From: a bacterium OL-1 | GTDB taxonomy: Bacteria; Actinomycetota; Coriobacteriia; Coriobacteriales; Atopobiaceae | Direction of reading: 5' to 3' | Assembly (NCBI GenBank): GCA_000752675.2 | Contig: LM994626.1 | Span: 137,004-201,003 of the forward strand | DNA length: 64,000 nucleotides | Shown here: positions 60,321 through 64,000 of the stretch, one piece after another | Layout: each line of letters begins with the position of its first letter | How positions within the stretch are numbered: the stretch's first letter is position 1 | Translations under genes and position numbers: made by a program | Notes under the pieces: generated by a model | Database searches by the model: none | The model's input: the letters and a program-made list of their open reading frames with translations, nothing else | Told to the model about the DNA's origin: nothing

Positions 60321-61200
60321 CACGCGCGAGGCCGCTGCGACAGGCAGCGCTGTCGAGAGCGCGACGGCAGAGGTGTTCGCTGCGCTCGCAGGCGGCGCGA
60401 CCGTTGCCGTATGCTGTGAGCGCACCACGGAATCCGTGCTTGCGGCCGTAGGCGTGACGTATCTCGCACACGCCGAGCCACATCGCGTGCGGCTGGTTGC
60501 CACAGACGAGGCTCAGGTACGCATAGGCGAGAAAATCGTGACTTTTGAAGACGGGGATGACGACTCTGTTGTGGCGTTAGCCAAACGGGTGTTTGCGGGC
60601 TTCGAGAAACGCTGCGGTACCATCTGCGCACGGCGCGTTGTTCTCGCCTGTGCGTCTGACGAGAGTGGCATGCCCGAGATAGTCCATCGCTACCTGCGTT
60701 TGGGCTTCTCGGAGGGAAAGCGTCTCTATGAGGACGTTGCGGCACCAGAAGCGCTAGCGTTTGCCAAGCTGGCACAGCGCGTCTCCTCGGAGTGCGAGCA
60801 CACGCGCCAGTTTGTGCGCTTTGCTCGCCTCCCCGATGGGACCTTTGTCTCGGTCTTCGAGCCCAACGAGAACACGCTGCCACTGGTTGGCATGCACTTT
60901 GCGCGTCGGATGCGGGAGGACCGCTTTGTGGTGGTTGACCCTGGGCACCTTGTTGCCATCTTCCACGAGCCAAGTGATGCCACCTGCGCCGTCGTGGGCC
61001 TCGATGAGGACACCGCCGCCACGCTTGCCGCACGCGTGGACGAGACGGACGAGAGAGAACGGCTGGTCCAGGCGCTGTGGCAGCGATTCTATCGCGCTAT
61101 GGAGCTACCGGGGAGAGGAGCCGCCGGCCGTGGGTATGACCTGCGCGCCTCTTGGATGCCCAAGCGATTCTGGCACGGACTGCCAGAGCTAGGTGGTTGA
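60256..61200 (+). CDS. TIGR03915-family putative DNA repair protein
   Basis: 314 residues from the ATG at 60256 (AAGGTGG ahead), overlapping the radical-SAM gene by 65 nt. The N-terminal Ser/Ala/Thr-rich 40 residues are weak; the rest matches the family pattern: EPHRVRLVATDEAQV, the segment RYLRLGFSEG, EHTRQFVRFARL, GMHFARRM. It lacks an attached uracil-DNA glycosylase domain. Start is uncertain because of the overlap. The pair is probably SOS-controlled. Confidence 0.8.
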   Translation: MPQGASTTQPDARRRGNLACSSTREAAATGSAVESATAEVFAALAGGATVAVCCERTTESVLAAVGVTYLAHAEPHRVRLVATDEAQVRIGEKIVTFEDGDDDSVVALAKRVFAGFEKRCGTICARRVVLACASDESGMPEIVHRYLRLGFSEGKRLYEDVAAPEALAFAKLAQRVSSECEHTRQFVRFARLPDGTFVSVFEPNENTLPLVGMHFARRMREDRFVVVDPGHLVAIFHEPSDATCAVVGLDEDTAATLAARVDETDERERLVQALWQRFYRAMELPGRGAAGRGYDLRASWMPKRFWHGLPELGG

Positions 61201-61479
61201 TAGTGAGATCAATGCTGTCAGAGCATGGTCACGGTTGCACAGACCAATTTCGCTCTCACTGCTTGTAAAGAAAACGGATATCGAAGTCTTTCTCATGCCA
61301 CCTACAGATCGAACGTCAAGAGGGGACTACTTGCGACCTTGTAGGTCGTGTGGCTGTAATCAGCAGCCAGGGCACCTGCCTAGTCTTAGCATCGGGCAAC
61401 TCAATGGCGAGCGCTGCTGCCACAGCAGGTCTCCATTGACGCTAATTGCGAAGTTTCCCTGATGGCCCATTCTTAGATT
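61201..61479. other. 279-bp region with no gene
   Basis: Between the TIGR03915 gene and the antitoxin; AT-richer. No toxin ORF follows the antitoxin on the minus strand; only a 36-codon frame of no family was seen. Confidence 0.5.
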
Positions 61480-61713
61480 CTAGGCATCTAGCTTTAGCAT
61501 TTCTCTCACCTCGTCGAGACTGTAGGTCTCAAGCCTCCCGGCACGGAAGTCCTCTACCTGCTTGAGAATCCCATACTCGTACTCAAACTGGTCTATAGAG
61601 TCCGCCAGGGCAGCAGTCATGTAGTAAGACGTGGTTCTTCCCGTCTTCTTCGCTAGGCGGTCATACCTCTTCGCAAGGTCATCTGGAAGCCTTATCGTGA
61701 TTGCTATTGTCAT
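61480..61713 (-). CDS. RHH-type antitoxin (CopG/RelB-like), no toxin partner
   Basis: 77 residues from the ATG at 61713 (AGGTGAGAC ahead). N-terminal ribbon-helix-helix: ITIRLPDDLAKRYDRLAKKTGRTTSYYMTAAL, given here as the strand ITIRLPDD and helices to residue 40. The C-terminus (EDFRAGRLETYSLDEV) resembles RelB-type antitoxins that bind a RelE toxin. No toxin gene follows. An IS5-family element is inserted 13 bp upstream of the start, between the ribosome-binding site and the old promoter. Confidence 0.8.
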   Translation of the reverse strand: MTIAITIRLPDDLAKRYDRLAKKTGRTTSYYMTAALADSIDQFEYEYGILKQVEDFRAGRLETYSLDEVREMLKLDA

Positions 61714-61726
61714 GTCTCACCTCTAG

Positions 61727-63031
61727 GGAAACGATGATTAATGCGGTCAGGCGGAGCCGCATCATCCGGACCGCCGGTGCTCGGCAGATGCTGCCAGAGC
61801 CTGCATATAATGCCATCTACCTGCGGTTATACTATAATCTGACTATGCATCGCGCAGCACGACCGGGAGGCAGGCATGGGCAGCCAGATGAGCTTCGGGG
61901 ACCTGGAGTCGCAGGGACAGAGGCGAAAGACCAGGCGGGAGGAGGTCCTCGAGCGGATGGACGCGATCGTGCCCTGGGACAGGTGGTGCGCCCTGGTGGG
62001 GCCCAGCTACCATTCCCAGGCGCGCGGCAGGCATGTGCGCGGCGCGGAGACGATGCTCAGGATGTACCTGCTCCAGGTGATGTTCGGCCTTTCCGACGAG
62101 GGCACCGAGGATGCCGTCCTGGACTCGCGGGCGATGCAGCGCTTCATGCACCTCGACCTCATGCAGGAACAGGTGCCGGACGCGACGACCCTCGCGAAGT
62201 TCCGCCATGTCCTCGAGAGGGAGGGACTCGGCAGGGCCATACTCCGCGATCTCGATGCCCAGCTCGAGGAGGCGGGGATCATGATGCGGGGCGGCTCCAT
62301 CGTGGATGCCACCTTCATCGAGGCGCCGAGCTCCACGAAGAACAGGGGCCACGCACGCGATCCCGAGGCGCACCAGTCCAAGAAGGGCAAGAACTGGCAT
62401 TTCGGATACAAGGCGCATATCGGCGTCGATGCCGGCAGCGGCCTCGTGCATACCGTGGAGACGACCGCCGCAAACGTGTCCGACGTGTCCATGGCGCATG
62501 CCCTCGTGAGGGAGGACGACGCGTTCTGCTATGCGGACTCCGGCTACACGGGCGTGGCGAAGCGCCCCGAAGTCGCCTCCGATCCCCACCTCTCCTCGAT
62601 GCGCTGGACCGTCGCCAGGAAGCCCTCCACCATAAAGGGCCTGGACTGCACGCTTTCGGCAGAGAAGGGCATCGAATCCAGGAAGGCATCCGTCCGCTCC
62701 AAGGTGGAGCATCCCTTCCTCATCGTGAAGCGCCGGTTCGGGCATCTGAGGACGCGCTACAGGGGGACCGGGAAGAATTCCTGCATGCTCTGCGTATCCT
62801 TCGCCCTCGCGAACCTGGCCATGTGCATCTCCGCAGGCAGGTCCCTCGCCTCCCGGCCCGAAGCTGCCTGAGAGGCTCCGCTCCGCCTGGCTGCATGCAC
62901 GGCGCCGGCAGGGCGGCCGGGGAAAGGCGGCCTCTGCCCGGGCCGGACGGGGGCCCTGCCCCCATGCCCGGCAGCGTCAGCGTTGGCAGCCGGGCTGCCG
63001 CGGTGCTGGAAGGGCATTAATCATCGTTTCC
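61727..63031 (+). mobile_element. IS5-family insertion sequence, complete
   Basis: 1305 bp. Perfect 18-bp terminal inverted repeats, GGAAACGATGATTAATGC at the left end. A 4-bp target duplication CTAG (61723-61726 and 63032-63035) matches the YTAR target preference of the IS5 subgroup. One transposase gene; about 160 bp follow its stop. Confidence 0.93.
61876..62871 (+). CDS. IS5-family transposase
   Basis: 331 residues from the ATG at 61876 (GGGAGGC ahead). DDE motif Asp in GSIVDATFIEAP, Asp in YADSGYTG and Glu in RSKVEHPFLIVKRRFG, followed by R-Y of the Y-(2)-R-(3)-E signature region. N-terminal MGSQMSFGDLE and the LRMYLLQVMFGLSDEG stretch are typical of the IS5 group. Open and complete. 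Confidence 0.93.
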   Translation: MGSQMSFGDLESQGQRRKTRREEVLERMDAIVPWDRWCALVGPSYHSQARGRHVRGAETMLRMYLLQVMFGLSDEGTEDAVLDSRAMQRFMHLDLMQEQVPDATTLAKFRHVLEREGLGRAILRDLDAQLEEAGIMMRGGSIVDATFIEAPSSTKNRGHARDPEAHQSKKGKNWHFGYKAHIGVDAGSGLVHTVETTAANVSDVSMAHALVREDDAFCYADSGYTGVAKRPEVASDPHLSSMRWTVARKPSTIKGLDCTLSAEKGIESRKASVRSKVEHPFLIVKRRFGHLRTRYRGTGKNSCMLCVSFALANLAMCISAGRSLASRPEAA

Positions 63032-63175
63032 CTAGGGAAGAAGTTGCATCTAAGCCATACTGGCGCATTGTATAGAACCAAGGCTGCCGCAGTCATGCTC
63101 CTGTTCTGATTACCAGTCTGATTGGCACTGCTCCAAAACTAACGTTACTGGAGTAGAATCCCGTGCGTCGTCACC

Positions 63176-64000
63176 CTACTTCGTCGCGCCGCAGCCGGCG
63201 CAGCGGTAGCCCGTCACCTGCTGCTCGTAGTGGCCGGTTGCGTCGTGGTGCTTGGTGCCCGTCTGGACCTTGACCTTCGTGGTGCTGTATGAGCTTTCGT
63301 AGTCGTGCTCCGAAGCATCATGATTCATGTACTCGTCAAGCGAGTCGAAGAGCTTGCCGCAGTCGACGTGGGGCTTCACGACATTGCCATGCTCGTCTTT
63401 AACACCCGCCGCCCCATTGCATCTGTACTTGACCACGGTCGAGTACACGGGCTCGTCCCATGCCGCCGAGTCCTGGACCCACACGCTCTGGTAGACGGGC
63501 TGCCAGTCGTGGGCGTGGGCGGCGCGGAACGCGACGCCCTCCTGCACCCAGCCGGCCCCCGCAAGCGACTCGTACTCCGACGCCGACGTGGTCAGCAGGT
63601 GGGTCCCCACCTGCTCGTAGGGGTTGAAGAGCCTGTAGACGGGGTCGCCGCCCGACGCCTCCGACCTGAAGGCCACCCCCTCCTGCCTCCAGCCGATGGC
63701 CGCGAGGGAGGCGTACTCCCCGGCGTCGCCCGTGTAGAGGTGCTCGCCGTTGTAGGGGTTGTAGAGCCGGTAGACCGGGTCGCCCGCGCCGGGCGACTCC
63801 CAGGCCTCGCCCTCGCCCCTCCACCCGAGCGGCTGGAGGGAGTCGTACTCGCCCCCGTCCGTCGTGAGGAGGTGCTGGCCGTCGTAGGGGTTGTAGAGCC
63901 GCCAGAGCGTCGCCCCCTCAGCGAGCGCCGCCGCCGGGGCCGCGAGCGTCGCCGCTATGGCCGCGGCCGCGGCGATGGCGGCGGCCCTGCCCCCCACCCG
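63176..64000 (-). CDS. Secreted DUF5648-type repeat protein, 5' end possibly cut
   Basis: At least 274 residues. An Ala-rich signal peptide ending AAPAAALAEG is followed by three repeats of about 40 residues with the core RLYNPYxGxHLLTxxxxEYxSLxxxGWxxEGxAF (residues about 32-70, 73-111, 117-157), the DUF5648 pattern. The C-terminal 110 residues have spaced Cys (YRCN, VDCG, YRCAGCG). The frame is open to the window edge; a GTG at 63997 could be the start, so the 5' end may be incomplete. Probably a cell-surface or extracellular adhesion module. Confidence 0.75.
   Translation of the reverse strand, partial: RVGGRAAAIAAAAAIAATLAAPAAALAEGATLWRLYNPYDGQHLLTTDGGEYDSLQPLGWRGEGEAWESPGAGDPVYRLYNPYNGEHLYTGDAGEYASLAAIGWRQEGVAFRSEASGGDPVYRLFNPYEQVGTHLLTTSASEYESLAGAGWVQEGVAFRAAHAHDWQPVYQSVWVQDSAAWDEPVYSTVVKYRCNGAAGVKDEHGNVVKPHVDCGKLFDSLDEYMNHDASEHDYESSYSTTKVKVQTGTKHHDATGHYEQQVTGYRCAGCGATK

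Noticed and set aside
61201-61479. RelE-type toxin downstream of the antitoxin
   Set aside because: All minus frames break quickly; the longest (36 codons) has no toxin features.
1-64000. CRISPR array or prophage
   Set aside because: No regularly spaced direct repeats with unique spacers, and no capsid, portal, terminase or integrase genes were seen.

Overview
The window is high-GC DNA, and its gene content and order suggest an anaerobic actinobacterium of the class Coriobacteriia, most likely the Olsenella/Atopobium group. The evidence is a RecJ-helicase fusion, anaerobic sulfite reductase asrABC, fused iron-sulfur L-serine dehydratase, AsrC- and Fe-S-rich redox proteins, paired YhgE/Pip proteins and tandem PepC peptidases. 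The taxonomic call is inference; no 16S gene is present.

Layout. 1-10.6 kb (minus strand) is housekeeping: a cut-off metallo-beta-lactamase-fold gene, rel, recJ-helicase, secF, secD, tgt and ptsH. 10.8-17.4 kb holds a plus-strand coiled-coil membrane protein, then minus-strand queA and queH (with tgt, most of the queuosine tRNA pathway), a P-loop sugar/nucleoside kinase coupled to a PHP phosphatase, a DUF3267 membrane metalloprotease and a TIGR02206 membrane protein. A methionyl-tRNA-synthetase-like gene follows at 17.6-19.65 kb. 19.7-24.97 kb is an AT-richer accessory island (SIS protein, Ula/Sga-type PTS IIC, IIB and IIA, PRD regulator). It is bounded by 52-bp direct repeats that copy the 3' end and terminator of the metG-like gene, and its regulator has an in-frame stop inside the IIA domain.

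25-33.3 kb carries asrABC and an iron/heme-type ABC importer that is broken twice: an IS21-family element (29441-31954, 5-bp target duplication) splits the permease, and an amber codon sits at codon 3 of the binding protein. 33.5-39.7 kb has a ferredoxin-tailed aldo/keto reductase, a KAP P-loop NTPase, an alpha/beta hydrolase, metK and a TetR regulator. The TetR gene diverges from two large YhgE/Pip membrane proteins (39.9-45.0 kb). gltX, an L-serine dehydratase, tRNA-Gln, tRNA-Glu and cca follow.

50.5-57.4 kb has an SDR-marR operon with a palindromic operator, two pepC paralogues, a HAD hydrolase, yigZ, a standalone glucose-type PTS EIIA and the RNase P RNA. 57.6-64 kb is more accessory: an AbiEi/DUF559-like protein, a LexA-box-preceded radical-SAM/TIGR03915 DNA-repair pair, an antitoxin gene without its toxin, an intact IS5-family element inserted just upstream of that antitoxin, and a secreted DUF5648-type repeat protein cut by the window end.

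Functional threads: stringent response (rel), protein export (secDF), queuosine modification of tRNA, PTS phosphotransfer (HPr, EIIA, Ula-type EII), sulfite reduction and SOS-linked DNA repair. Many intergenic spaces hold palindromes or repeated hairpins; they are listed individually. No CRISPR array, rRNA or prophage was seen.
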